Source: Sphingomonas sp. BK235
GTDB lineage: Bacteria > Pseudomonadota > Alphaproteobacteria > Sphingomonadales > Sphingomonadaceae
Direction of reading: 5' to 3'
Length of the DNA: 64,000 nucleotides
Assembly: GCF_004345855.1 (NCBI RefSeq)
Contig: NZ_SLXN01000011.1
Coordinates: 1 to 64,000 of the forward strand
Part shown: positions 42,725 through 51,981 of the stretch, piece after piece
Layout: every line of letters starts with the position of its first letter
Position numbering within the stretch: position 1 is the first letter of the stretch
The notes under the pieces: model-generated
Database searches by the model: none
The model's input: only the letters and a program-made list of their open reading frames with translations
What the model was told of the DNA's origin: nothing
Program-made: the position numbers and the translations under genes

Positions 42725-45562
42725 GTGCGCGGCGGGGGCGGATGGGTAAGCGGCGCATTCGGGCGGGTAAGTCGCGCCGACGGCGACCATCCCCTTGTTT
42801 CGGCGCGTCCTGACCGATTAGCGTCGCGACTCGAAAGACTTGCCGCAGGAGTAGCCGCGATCGACGAACTGATCCCCACCAAGGTGGCACCGCCGCTGTG
42901 GATGGGCTACCAAATCCGCCGGGACGCGCTGCTCGATCGGCTGGACGAGGCGCTCGCTCATCGCCTGACGCTGGTCCACGCGCCCGCAGGCTATGGCAAG
43001 ACCAGCCTGCTCGCCGACTGGCGTCGGCGCTGCGAGGAACGCGGCCATCTGGTCGCATGGCTGACGCTGGAACGCGACGATGCCGAGGCGAAGCGCCTGG
43101 CCCAGTATGTCGCCTATTCGATCGCCAGCGTCGATGTCGACGCGCCCGGCGACGGCGAGGTCGCGTCGGCGGCGATGCCGGCACGCGCCGCGCTGTCCGC
43201 CATCATCAACCGGCTCGCCCGCGAGCAGCGCCAGGCGGTCCTGATTCTCGACGACCTGCATCGTGCGGACAGCGCGGAGGCGCTCGACTTCCTGCAGTCG
43301 CTTATCCGGCTGGCGCCGCGCAATTGCCACTTCGTCTTCGCGTCGCGCGACTATCCGCGCGTCGGGCAGGCGATCCTCGCCGCAGAGGGGCAGTTGCTGG
43401 AGTTCACAGCCGGCGACCTGAAATTCTCGACCCCGGAGGCGGAGGAGATGCTGGCACGCGCGGACGGCGTGCCGCTGGACGGCGAGGAGGTGCGCAAGCT
43501 GGTCGAGCGTACCGAGGGATGGCCGATCGCACTGCAACTCACGCTCGTCTCGCTGAAGCGCGGCGTCGATCGCCGCCGCTTCGTCGGCGGGGTGGGCGGG
43601 GCCGGCTCCGACCTAGCCGGCTATCTGTCGGAACAGGTGCTGCGATCGCTGCCGGACGACGTGCAGGAGGTCGTGCTGCGCACCGCGCTGCTCGACAAGG
43701 TGACCAGCGCGGCGCTGAACCTGATCTGCGACCGGCGCGACGGCGGCTTGCTGCTCGAACGGCTGGAACAGCAGGGCGTGCCGCTCACCCCGCTGTCGCC
43801 CGCGCGCGACGCCTATCGCTATCACCAGCTCTTCGCCGAGCATCTGCGTGCGCGACTGTCCAGCCGTGACATCGTCCAGTTCCACGACCTTCATCGCCGG
43901 CTGGCGCGCTGGTTCGCCCGCCAAAGCGACATTGCCGAAGCCATCTCGCATGCCATCGACGCGGATGACGGCGCCCTGGTGGCCGACATCCTGGAGACCG
44001 CCGGAGGATGGCGGCTGATCCCGCAAGGGCATCTCGGGCTGGTGGAACGCGCGCTGGCGACGCTCGACCGGGCGGACGTGGAGCAGCGCCCGATGCTGGT
44101 CCTCGCCAGCCTGTACCTCGACGTGAAATGCGGGCGCATGGATGCGGCGCGGCTCGCCTACGACGGGCTGGTGATGCGCGCCGAGCAGGGCGAGACACCG
44201 CCCGACCTGTGGACCGAAATCCGCGTGGTTGGCGACATACTGGCGGAATATGAGAACCAGCCGATGCGGCTGGAGGATCTGCTCGCGCGCGAGGCGCTGC
44301 TCCGTACGCTGCCGGCCGACGACCACCTCATCCTGGCCAACGTCAATGAATCGCTCGGCGCCAAGTATCTCGAGGGCGGGTGGCTGGAGCGCGCCATGGA
44401 GCCGACGCTGGCGGCGCGGCGCCATTATCAGGCGCTGGCATCGCCCTACAGCGAGATGTTCACGCGCTTCCACGAGGCGCGCATCCGGTCGTCGCAAGGG
44501 CGGCTGAAGGATGCCGTGGCGGTGCTGTCCGCGGCGCAAAGCGAGGTCGAGGCGCATTTCGGCGCGCGGTCCGACCTGGCCGCAAATTGCGCGGCGCTGC
44601 AGGCGGAGCTGTTGTTCGAGCAGGATCGCACCGGCGAGGCGGAAGCGCTGCTGGAATGGGCGCTGCCGCACATGGAGCAGTCGGACGGTTGGGTTGATGT
44701 CTATGCCGCGGCTTATTTCACGGCGGCGCGCATGGCAGCTGCGCGGGGCGACACCGAGATAGTACGCTCGTTGCTGGAGCGCGCCAGACGGCTCGCTTAT
44801 CGACGCCGGCTTCGGCAGCTCGATCTGCTTGCCGGGCTGTGCGAACTGGAATTGGTGCTCCGCCACGACGCCCCGTTCGCCGCGGTGCGGGCGCTTGCAG
44901 AAGCTATCGGTCTGGATGCACTCGCCGACGGCATGGTGGAGGAATCGCCTTTGTACCGCCCCGTTGCGGTTGCCGCGGCGATGTGCCGCATACGTATCGC
45001 GCTGCTGTCCGGCGCCAGCCATAGCGCGATTGACGAACTCGACGCGATGCGCCGGTGGGCACGCCAGCATGGCGCTGGCCGGCTGCTCATCGACATCGAT
45101 CTTCTGAAGGCGCAGGCTCATGGCCTCGTCGGCGAGTCAGCGAAGGCGCAGGGCTGTTTCGACGACGCGGTCGGCACGGCGATGTTTCAGGGCATCGTGC
45201 GCCCGTTCATCGACGCCCGCGATGCCGTATCGCCGCTGCTCGATGGCGCGCTCGCCGCCTCGCCTGATCGTTTTCGCGCGCAGTTCCTGAAGGGTGTGAT
45301 GCGCCTGGCCTGCACGCAGCGGGCGCCGATCTCGCCGCCGGACGCGCTCAACGAAGCGGAGACCGCCATATTGCAGCACCTGAGCCGTGGTCACTCAAAT
45401 AAGGAGATCGCCCGGTTGATCGGCATGTCGCCCGATACGGTCAAGTACCGGCTGAAGGCGGTGTTCAGGAAGATCGGCGTCAGCAAGCGGCAGGATGCGG
45501 TGCGAATATCGGGCGAACGCGGGCTGATCGATGCACAGGGAGCGCTGCCAGGGCAGCCGTGA
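42725..45562 (+). CDS. MalT-like LuxR-family ATP-dependent regulator (STAND ATPase)
   Basis: The protein has about 900-945 residues. The N-terminal STAND ATPase has Walker A APAGYGKTSLL and Walker B AVLILDDLH. A winged/helical region follows, then a long TPR-like superhelix, and a C-terminal LuxR HTH (LNEAETAILQHLSRGHSNKEIARLIGMSPDTVKYRLKAVFRKIGVSKRQ). Such proteins bind an inducer on the TPR domain and activate catabolic operons. The start is uncertain. No ATG exists before the conserved LIPTKVAPPLW segment; the GTG at 42725 has no good ribosome-binding site, whereas an AGGAG at 42847 stands eight bases before an in-frame ATC at 42860. It lies between the DUF917/hydantoinase operon and a TonB receptor. 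Confidence 0.9.
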   Translation: MRGGGGWVSGAFGRVSRADGDHPLVSARPDRLASRLERLAAGVAAIDELIPTKVAPPLWMGYQIRRDALLDRLDEALAHRLTLVHAPAGYGKTSLLADWRRRCEERGHLVAWLTLERDDAEAKRLAQYVAYSIASVDVDAPGDGEVASAAMPARAALSAIINRLAREQRQAVLILDDLHRADSAEALDFLQSLIRLAPRNCHFVFASRDYPRVGQAILAAEGQLLEFTAGDLKFSTPEAEEMLARADGVPLDGEEVRKLVERTEGWPIALQLTLVSLKRGVDRRRFVGGVGGAGSDLAGYLSEQVLRSLPDDVQEVVLRTALLDKVTSAALNLICDRRDGGLLLERLEQQGVPLTPLSPARDAYRYHQLFAEHLRARLSSRDIVQFHDLHRRLARWFARQSDIAEAISHAIDADDGALVADILETAGGWRLIPQGHLGLVERALATLDRADVEQRPMLVLASLYLDVKCGRMDAARLAYDGLVMRAEQGETPPDLWTEIRVVGDILAEYENQPMRLEDLLAREALLRTLPADDHLILANVNESLGAKYLEGGWLERAMEPTLAARRHYQALASPYSEMFTRFHEARIRSSQGRLKDAVAVLSAAQSEVEAHFGARSDLAANCAALQAELLFEQDRTGEAEALLEWALPHMEQSDGWVDVYAAAYFTAARMAAARGDTEIVRSLLERARRLAYRRRLRQLDLLAGLCELELVLRHDAPFAAVRALAEAIGLDALADGMVEESPLYRPVAVAAAMCRIRIALLSGASHSAIDELDAMRRWARQHGAGRLLIDIDLLKAQAHGLVGESAKAQGCFDDAVGTAMFQGIVRPFIDARDAVSPLLDGALAASPDRFRAQFLKGVMRLACTQRAPISPPDALNEAETAILQHLSRGHSNKEIARLIGMSPDTVKYRLKAVFRKIGVSKRQDAVRISGERGLIDAQGALPGQP

Positions 45563-45734
45563 TCGGCGACCGCCTGCACACGCGTGAACGTCTTACCCGT
45601 CTTCGATCCGCCCTTACCCTGAAAAGCGCGTGACGCTTTCGTGACCGAGCCTTTTCAATGCGCCGGTCGAAGACAGCCGGCCGTCGTCAAGGGAGGCGAC
45701 ATGCGCGCCGGCCATAGCTGAGGGGTGGGCGGCA

Positions 45735-47864
45735 ATGACATATGGTGGCTCTGAGAAGCTGATGAGAAACGCCAGGCTGGCGTTGCTTTCGGCGGGCGCG
45801 ATGCTGTGTTGCTCGGACGCGGCCTGGGCGCAGACCGGCACGGTGCTGGCGCAGGCCGAGCAGAAGGAGGCCGATGCGGCGGATGGCGACATCGTCGTAA
45901 AGGGCGAGCGCGCGCTGTCCGGCACGAAAACCGAGACGCCCGTGACCGAAATCCCGCAGTCGATTAGCGTGATCACCGCGCAGGAATTTCAAGACCGGGC
46001 AGCGGTGAACCTGCAGGACGTGATCCGCTACAGCGCGGGTGCGACCAGCGAGCTGAACGGCGTCGACACCCGTGGCGATTTTCTGGCGGTGCGCGGCACC
46101 GGGGCCGAGCAGTACCTCGACGGCCTCAATCGCATGCCTGGCTTCGTCTACGGCGGGCGTCTGGAGATCTTCACCGTCGAGCGTGCCGAATTGCTACGCG
46201 GGCCATCGTCGACGCTGTACGGTGGTGGCGGCGCCGGCGGCATCCTCAATTCGATCAGCAAGCGTCCGCGCACCACGTTCGGCGGCGAGATGGGGATCAT
46301 CTACGGCACCGACGACTACAAGCAGGCGCAGATCGACATCACCGGTCCGGTCGTCGATGGCGTGTCAGCGCGACTCGTCAGCATGTACCGCGACGCCAAC
46401 CTCCAGCAGCCGTCGCAGCAGAACGACCGCCTGGTGGTGATGCCAGCGGTGACACTGCGTCCCGGATCGAACACCGAAGTGACGTTCATCGGCCTCTACC
46501 AGCGCGACAAGCTCGGCAGCCAGACCTACCTGCCGACGAGCAAGACGATCGACGGCAGCGGCCCGACCCGCATCTCCGACGACTTCTTCCTCGGCGAGCC
46601 GGATTTCAATCACACCTTTTCGAGTCACTATGCGCTATCGGTGCTGGTGACCCACCGCTTCAACGACAATGTGACGTTCAGCAGCAGGAACCGAACATTC
46701 GAGCAGGATACGGACTACCGGGAGGTGTTCGGCTACACTGGGTTCGGCGGCGCCTATGCCGATGCAGAACGGACTATCGCGAACCGTGCCTGGTACCTGA
46801 ACCAGGCGCAGTACACCGGCCTTAACAGCGACAACAATCTAGTGTTGAGCTTCGGCACCGGGCCGCTGCGGCACCAGATCCTCGCCGGCTTCGACTATAC
46901 CCAGTTCCGCGAGGACAAGCAGGAAGGGTTTGGCGCCGCGCCGGGGCTGAACCTCTACAATCCGGTCTATGGCGTTCCGTTCGACTTCGGCGTCGGCTGG
47001 ATGACCGATACGAAAAACTCGCAGACCGGCTTCTACTTCCAGGACCAGATCCGTGCGTTCGACCGCATTTCGCTGGTGTTCGGCGCACGGCACGACAACG
47101 TGAAATCGAACGTCAACAGCACCCAGCTGGAAGACAACAAGGCGTGGACGTTCCGCGGCGGCATCATCGCCGACGTCATCAAGGGAGTATCCCCGTACTT
47201 CAACTATTCCGAGTCATTTCTGCCCGTGTTCGGATCGAACTTCTTTGGCGTACCGTACGTGCCGCGCACCGGTCGGCAGTACGAGGCCGGCGTGAAGTTC
47301 CAGCCGACGCCGCGTATGCTGTTTACCCTCGCGGCTTATGACATCAAGGAAGAGAACGTCCTGATCGCCGACCCTGACGAATTGCAGAACTTCATCCAGG
47401 GCGGCTCGACCCGGTCACGTGGCATTGAGGCGGAAGCGAACGTGCGCCTGCCCGGAAATTTCGATCTCACGGCGGCCTACAGCTACACCCGCGCGGAGTA
47501 TCTGCGGGTCGATGGTCGTCAGCGCGGTGATCGTCGCGAGAACCTGCCCGAGCATCAGGCGTCGCTCTGGACCTCCAAGCGGGTCGAACTCGGCGGCGAT
47601 CTGAGCCTGAAGCTGGGTGCTGGCGTGCGCTATCAGGGCGACAAGGTCAGCTTCGACCAGCTCTACCGCATCGATCCGGTGACGTTGGTCGATGCGATGG
47701 CTGAGCTTACCTATGGTAAATGGTCGCTGTCGGTGAACGGTGCGAATATTCTGAACGAGCGGGTCTATACCAATTGCAGCTACACCGCGGGCACGGTCAA
47801 CGAAGGATATTGCTACCTTGGCAAGGATCGAACCGTCCTTGCCAGCCTTCGCCGTCGCTTCTGA
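45735..47864 (+). CDS. TonB-dependent siderophore-type receptor
   Basis: This 709-residue outer-membrane receptor has a signal peptide (ARLALLSAGAMLCCSDAAWA) and TonB box DIVVKGER. The siderophore-receptor plug reads VTEIPQSISVITAQEFQDR, then NLQDVIRYSAG and RGPSSTLYGGGGAGGILN. A complete barrel ends in SLRRRF with the terminal aromatic. The plug pattern is that of FhuA/FpvA-type ferri-siderophore receptors. It is followed 66 bp downstream by an amidohydrolase gene and preceded by the MalT-like regulator. That context suggests import of an organic nutrient is also possible. An internal ATG at 45762 is an alternative start. Confidence 0.92.
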   Translation: MTYGGSEKLMRNARLALLSAGAMLCCSDAAWAQTGTVLAQAEQKEADAADGDIVVKGERALSGTKTETPVTEIPQSISVITAQEFQDRAAVNLQDVIRYSAGATSELNGVDTRGDFLAVRGTGAEQYLDGLNRMPGFVYGGRLEIFTVERAELLRGPSSTLYGGGGAGGILNSISKRPRTTFGGEMGIIYGTDDYKQAQIDITGPVVDGVSARLVSMYRDANLQQPSQQNDRLVVMPAVTLRPGSNTEVTFIGLYQRDKLGSQTYLPTSKTIDGSGPTRISDDFFLGEPDFNHTFSSHYALSVLVTHRFNDNVTFSSRNRTFEQDTDYREVFGYTGFGGAYADAERTIANRAWYLNQAQYTGLNSDNNLVLSFGTGPLRHQILAGFDYTQFREDKQEGFGAAPGLNLYNPVYGVPFDFGVGWMTDTKNSQTGFYFQDQIRAFDRISLVFGARHDNVKSNVNSTQLEDNKAWTFRGGIIADVIKGVSPYFNYSESFLPVFGSNFFGVPYVPRTGRQYEAGVKFQPTPRMLFTLAAYDIKEENVLIADPDELQNFIQGGSTRSRGIEAEANVRLPGNFDLTAAYSYTRAEYLRVDGRQRGDRRENLPEHQASLWTSKRVELGGDLSLKLGAGVRYQGDKVSFDQLYRIDPVTLVDAMAELTYGKWSLSVNGANILNERVYTNCSYTAGTVNEGYCYLGKDRTVLASLRRRF

Positions 47865-47930
47865 TGTTTAATCTCGATTGGGTCGCGTGACCCGCTCCTT
47901 TCATCTCCGAAGAGTTCGAGGACCGCTTTC

Positions 47931-49673
47931 ATGATCGTTCCGCCTATCCTGCGTCTTTCCGGCTTATGCCTGACCGCTGTTTCGATCGGGCTGCTCTTTT
48001 CAGCGGCGGCTCACGGGACGCCCGCGACACGGGGCGGGAGCGCGGACCTGATCCTGACCAACGCGCGGGTCTATACTGTCGACAGGGACAAGCCGTGGGC
48101 GGAGGCGGTGGCGATCCGCGACGGGCGCATCATCGCGGTTGGTACAAGTGCCGAGATCGCCGCGCGCAAGGGCGCCCGGACGAAGGTGACCGATCTGGGC
48201 GGCCGAATGCTGATGCCCGCCTTCGGGGACGCCCATGCGCATCCGATCTTCGGCGGCATGAGCCATGCACGCTGCTCGCTGCACGCCGGCAACTCGCTGG
48301 ACGACTACCGCCGGATCATCGCGGCCTGTATTGCGCGTACGCCTGGCACGGGTACGATCTTCGGCTCGGGCTTCAACCAGTCGCTGTTTCCGCCGAAGGG
48401 CATTCCGCGCAAGGAAGTGCTGGATGCCATTTCGACGGCCCGCGCGCTGATCTTCGAATCTGACGGGCATACGCTTTGGGTCAATTCCAGGGCGCTCGAA
48501 CTTGCGAAGATCACGAAAGATACGCCGGACCCGAAGAACGGGACCATCGATCGCGATCCGGGTACCGGCGAGCCGGTCGGTGGGCTGGAGGAAGCGGCGA
48601 TGGCGCTGGTCGAGCCGCTGGTGCCGCCGCCGAGCGACAAGGATCTGCAGGGCGCGATCACCTATACCGTGCGGCTGTTTAACAGTCTGGGAATCACGTC
48701 GTGGCATGACGCGGCGCTCGAGTGGGAGAAGGGTGGCACCAGCCGTGCGCTTGACGCATACAAGGCCGTCGCCGCTCGTGGTGAGCTGACCGTGCACACC
48801 GCCATGGACCTGCACTGGGACAACAATCGCGGCATGGAGCAGATAAGCGACATCCGGAAACTATCGTCCCGCGCGCGTGCGATCGGACTAAACGCCGACG
48901 GTGTGAAGTTCTTCATCGATGGCGTGATCCCGCAGCAGACCGCCGCCATGCTGGCGCCCTATGAGGGCACGACGGAGAAGGGCGCAGTGCAGATCGCGCC
49001 GGCGGCGCTGTCGAAGGCGGTGAGGGAACTCGACAATATGGGCATGCAGTCGCACTTCCATACCATCGGCGACGCGGCAGTCAGGCAGGCGCTTGATGCG
49101 GTGGCGAGCGCGCGCCAGCAACGTCCCGGCAGCGACACCCGCCCGATGATGTCGCACATGAACGTCATCGATCCCGCCGATCAGCCGCGCTTCGGAAAGC
49201 TGGGGGTCACTGCGGTCTTTCAGCCGCTATGGGCCTGCGACGAACCATACATGAAGCTGACTAAGGAGCGCATTGGCGCGGTCCGGTCGAACTACATCTA
49301 TCCGGCGGGCAGCGTGCTGCGGGACGGCGGCCGGCTGGCCTATGGCGCCGACTGGTCGGTAGCCTCGGCCAACCCGCTCGAAGGCATCGAGGTCGCATTG
49401 ACCCGCGTGGCGCCGGGCAGTGACCAGCCGCCGCTGGAGCCCGGCGAGGCGGTGACGCTGGAGCAGGCTCTGGCCGCCTATACGATCAACGTGGCGTACG
49501 TGAACCATCTCGACCGCGAGACCGGCTCGATCGTCTCCGGCAAGAGCGCCGATCTGATCATCCTTGACCGAGACCTGTTCAAGGTGCCGGTGCGCAGCAT
49601 TCATGACACGAAGGTGCTCGTGACGCTGTACAAGGGTAAATCGGTGTACGGCAGCCTAGATAGGCTGCGGTAA
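47931..49673 (+). CDS. Exported YtcJ-like amidohydrolase
   Basis: The protein has 580 residues with a Sec signal (LSGLCLTAVSIGLLFSAAAHG). YtcJ-type motifs occur in order: GDAHAHP, GVKFFIDG, HFHTIGD, MSHMN and YGADWSVAS. It is probably a periplasmic metal hydrolase acting on an amide substrate delivered by the receptor encoded just upstream. It is a distant paralogue of the minus-strand gene at 22.0-23.7 kb. The short gap and shared strand suggest an operon with the receptor. Confidence 0.88.
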   Translation: MIVPPILRLSGLCLTAVSIGLLFSAAAHGTPATRGGSADLILTNARVYTVDRDKPWAEAVAIRDGRIIAVGTSAEIAARKGARTKVTDLGGRMLMPAFGDAHAHPIFGGMSHARCSLHAGNSLDDYRRIIAACIARTPGTGTIFGSGFNQSLFPPKGIPRKEVLDAISTARALIFESDGHTLWVNSRALELAKITKDTPDPKNGTIDRDPGTGEPVGGLEEAAMALVEPLVPPPSDKDLQGAITYTVRLFNSLGITSWHDAALEWEKGGTSRALDAYKAVAARGELTVHTAMDLHWDNNRGMEQISDIRKLSSRARAIGLNADGVKFFIDGVIPQQTAAMLAPYEGTTEKGAVQIAPAALSKAVRELDNMGMQSHFHTIGDAAVRQALDAVASARQQRPGSDTRPMMSHMNVIDPADQPRFGKLGVTAVFQPLWACDEPYMKLTKERIGAVRSNYIYPAGSVLRDGGRLAYGADWSVASANPLEGIEVALTRVAPGSDQPPLEPGEAVTLEQALAAYTINVAYVNHLDRETGSIVSGKSADLIILDRDLFKVPVRSIHDTKVLVTLYKGKSVYGSLDRLR

Positions 49674-49850
49674 CGGCGTGACATACACCCGATTGTCTGC
49701 CCGCCGTACCGCTTCGCCAGTCCGTCCTCGACCATGCATCGGTACGCCATCGACGGTCAGGGTGGTGCGGACGAGCCGAGGTCCATCACGTGCGTCCAGT
49801 CTCGGGATGGTCGCCGCACACTCGTCGCTATGGTTGGCAAAGGTATCTAA

Positions 49851-50450
49851 ATGAGCCTGTTTTCTCCCCGGCGACCTGGTGATCTCGCGAAAGTGATCGA
49901 TCAGGAGGTTCTCGGCCTCGTCGTGACCCATGACGAAAAGGGGTTTGTCTCGACTCCCCTGCCGCTGCTTGCCGAGGTAGATGCGACAGGCGAGGTTCGC
50001 GCGCTGATCGGCCATTTCGCCCGTGCTAATCCGCATGTGGACCGCGCTACGCGGACGCCACGCGCGCTCGTAAGCTTCATGGGACCGCATGGCTACATTT
50101 CGCCTAAGATGGTCTCCAAGTCCGGTTGGGCCCCGACATGGAATTACCGCCTCGCGCAATTCGACGTGGAAATTGAATTCGCGGACGAAGTTGCAAGTGG
50201 CGACACGGCGATCCGTCGACTCGTCTCCTTTATGGAAGGGGCAGAAGCAACTGATTGGAGCGTCGATCGCGTTGGCGCGCGTTACCGCGACCTGGTGTCT
50301 CGAGTAATCGCGTTTCGTGCCAAGGTGATCTCGTCCGCCGGCCGCTTCAAGCTGGGCCAGGATGAAGATGAGGAAACGTTTGTGGAGATTGTCTCCGCGA
50401 TGCGAGACAGCGCTCTTGCAGAGGTGATGCTTAATCAGCGAGGCCGCTAG
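49851..50450 (+). CDS. PaiB-like FMN-binding protein
   Basis: This 199-residue protein belongs to the FMN-binding split-barrel group named after Bacillus PaiB. It shows the opening of the family (LVVTHDEKGFVSTPLPLL), the conserved IGHFARANPH and VSFMGPHGYISPKM, and the WNY segment (APTWNYRLAQFDVEIEF). It is cytosolic. Family members bind flavin or haem and were named negative transcriptional regulators, but there is no DNA-binding motif here. It stands between the receptor/amidohydrolase pair and repeat copy 6. Confidence 0.88.
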   Translation: MSLFSPRRPGDLAKVIDQEVLGLVVTHDEKGFVSTPLPLLAEVDATGEVRALIGHFARANPHVDRATRTPRALVSFMGPHGYISPKMVSKSGWAPTWNYRLAQFDVEIEFADEVASGDTAIRRLVSFMEGAEATDWSVDRVGARYRDLVSRVIAFRAKVISSAGRFKLGQDEDEETFVEIVSAMRDSALAEVMLNQRGR

Positions 50451-50564
50451 CTGCATCGATGAAGTGGTAGGTTGCATGGTATGAAGCAGCAAGGGCCGAC
50501 GTTTGCTATTCTCCTGCGGCCCGACAAAAAAACGGCTTTGCGGCGCGTCACGCGTGTCGCCCGC

Positions 50565-50635
50565 GGAGATGAACGGGCGTCCGAAGTTGAGAACCGAACA
50601 GGGCGCCGGGAGTGACCGCTTTTCGGTCGACCTCA
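50565..50635 (+). repeat. Dispersed intergenic repeat, copy 6 (diverged)
   Basis: ATGAACGGGCGTCCGAAGTT at 50569 is followed by CAGGGCGCCGGGAGTGACCG and TTTTCGGTC. Order and spacing match the other copies although identity is lower. It lies between two convergent genes, PaiB-like and the MHS transporter. Confidence 0.65.
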
Positions 50636-50655
50636 CTGCTTGTTGTCTGCGCCTT

Positions 50656-51981
50656 CTAACGCTGAAAAGCTTTGCGCCTGAGCGCCTTTGGATAACCAAA
50701 GCAGGCGACTAGCAAAGAGGCCACGCAAATAACGGTCATGTACCAGGAGAAAGAGGCGTTTGTTCCAGTGGCGGCGTACAGCCATGTCGCAATCAACGGC
50801 GCTGTAGAACCGATTAGCGTTGTGCCCACGTTATAGTTCAGCGCTGCCGCGGTGCCGCGCACGTCGGGTGGGAAAGCGAGGACATAGGCGTGGGTAAGCG
50901 GCGCGCCAACCAAGTTATTGACGATTGTAAAGCCGATCACCGCCAGCAGGGTCGCACCAAGCGACGTGCCAAGGAACGCGAATGCAGGGATGGTCAGCAG
51001 GCTGAACAGCGTGAAGCCGCCGATCAGCACGAGGCGCCCGCCGAAGCGATCGGCGAGCAAGCCGCCGACGATCGCGGCCGGCGGTCCGACCAGGTAGCAC
51101 AGGATCGAGGCGAACAGTGCGCGTTCGTCGCCGAACCCCTGCGTGATCAGTGCGGTGACGAAATAGGTCTGAATGCAAAAGGTGCCGACGCGTTGACCGG
51201 CGCTGAGCAGGATCACCTGCGTCATCGATCGCCAGTGGCGGTGGATGGCCTCGGTGAACGGCACAGCGGTGGCGGCGTGGCCATCGGCCTCGGCCAACGC
51301 GCGTTCAATGCGGGGCAGGTCGCGGATGGTACGGCGGATCCACAGCGTGGTCAGACCGAGCGGGCCGGCCAGCAGAAACGGAATGCGCCAGCCGCCGGCC
51401 TCGAACCCCTCGCGCCCGAACCACGCGCTCAACCCCAGAGCGACGACCGACGCGAGCAGAGGCCCAAGCGAGGTCGAGCCAACGCTCCACCCAGCCAAAT
51501 ACTGGCGACGGTTCGGGGGGCCGTGTTCCAGCATGTAGTTCGCCGCTACGGTATACTCGCCGCTGGCCCCGATGCCCTGTATCAAACGGCACAGGATTAG
51601 CAGGATCGGGGCGGCGATCCCGATCGTCGCATAGCTCGGCAGCAGGCCGATCGCGACCGTGCCGAAGGTCATCAGGTTAATCGTTAGCATCAGCACGGTC
51701 TTGTGCCCGCGCAGGTCGCTGAGGCGACCCATCACCACGCCGCCGACGGGCCGGATCGCATAGGCGACGATCAGCCCGGCGTAGGTGGCGAGCAGCGCGG
51801 TGGTGGGGTTCGAGCCCGGGAAGAACGCCTGTGCCATGTAGACGGCCAGGATCCCGTAGAGCGCGTTGTCGTACCATTCGACGACATTGCCCAGCACCGC
51901 GGTGAGCAGCGCCTTTCGATAGGTGCGCACGTCATACGCCGGAACGATGTCGCCGGGCGCCGGAGCGAGCGGCGCGGTCAT
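50656..51981 (-). CDS. MFS transporter, MHS (metabolite:H+ symporter) type
   Basis: This 441-residue, twelve-helix permease begins its first helix with AVLGNVVEWYDNALYG, the diagnostic G-N-x-x-E-W-Y/F-D signature of MHS carriers such as ProP, KgtP and ShiA. Then come IRPVGGVVMGRLSDLRGHKTVL and LCRLIQGIGASGEY. Its ATG shares a base with the stop of the gamma-glutamyltransferase homologue, so the two are coupled. It is the third and last gene of the leftward arm of the GntR locus and is the likely inner-membrane importer of the locus substrate. Confidence 0.9.
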   Translation of the reverse strand: MTAPLAPAPGDIVPAYDVRTYRKALLTAVLGNVVEWYDNALYGILAVYMAQAFFPGSNPTTALLATYAGLIVAYAIRPVGGVVMGRLSDLRGHKTVLMLTINLMTFGTVAIGLLPSYATIGIAAPILLILCRLIQGIGASGEYTVAANYMLEHGPPNRRQYLAGWSVGSTSLGPLLASVVALGLSAWFGREGFEAGGWRIPFLLAGPLGLTTLWIRRTIRDLPRIERALAEADGHAATAVPFTEAIHRHWRSMTQVILLSAGQRVGTFCIQTYFVTALITQGFGDERALFASILCYLVGPPAAIVGGLLADRFGGRLVLIGGFTLFSLLTIPAFAFLGTSLGATLLAVIGFTIVNNLVGAPLTHAYVLAFPPDVRGTAAALNYNVGTTLIGSTAPLIATWLYAATGTNASFSWYMTVICVASLLVACFGYPKALRRKAFQR

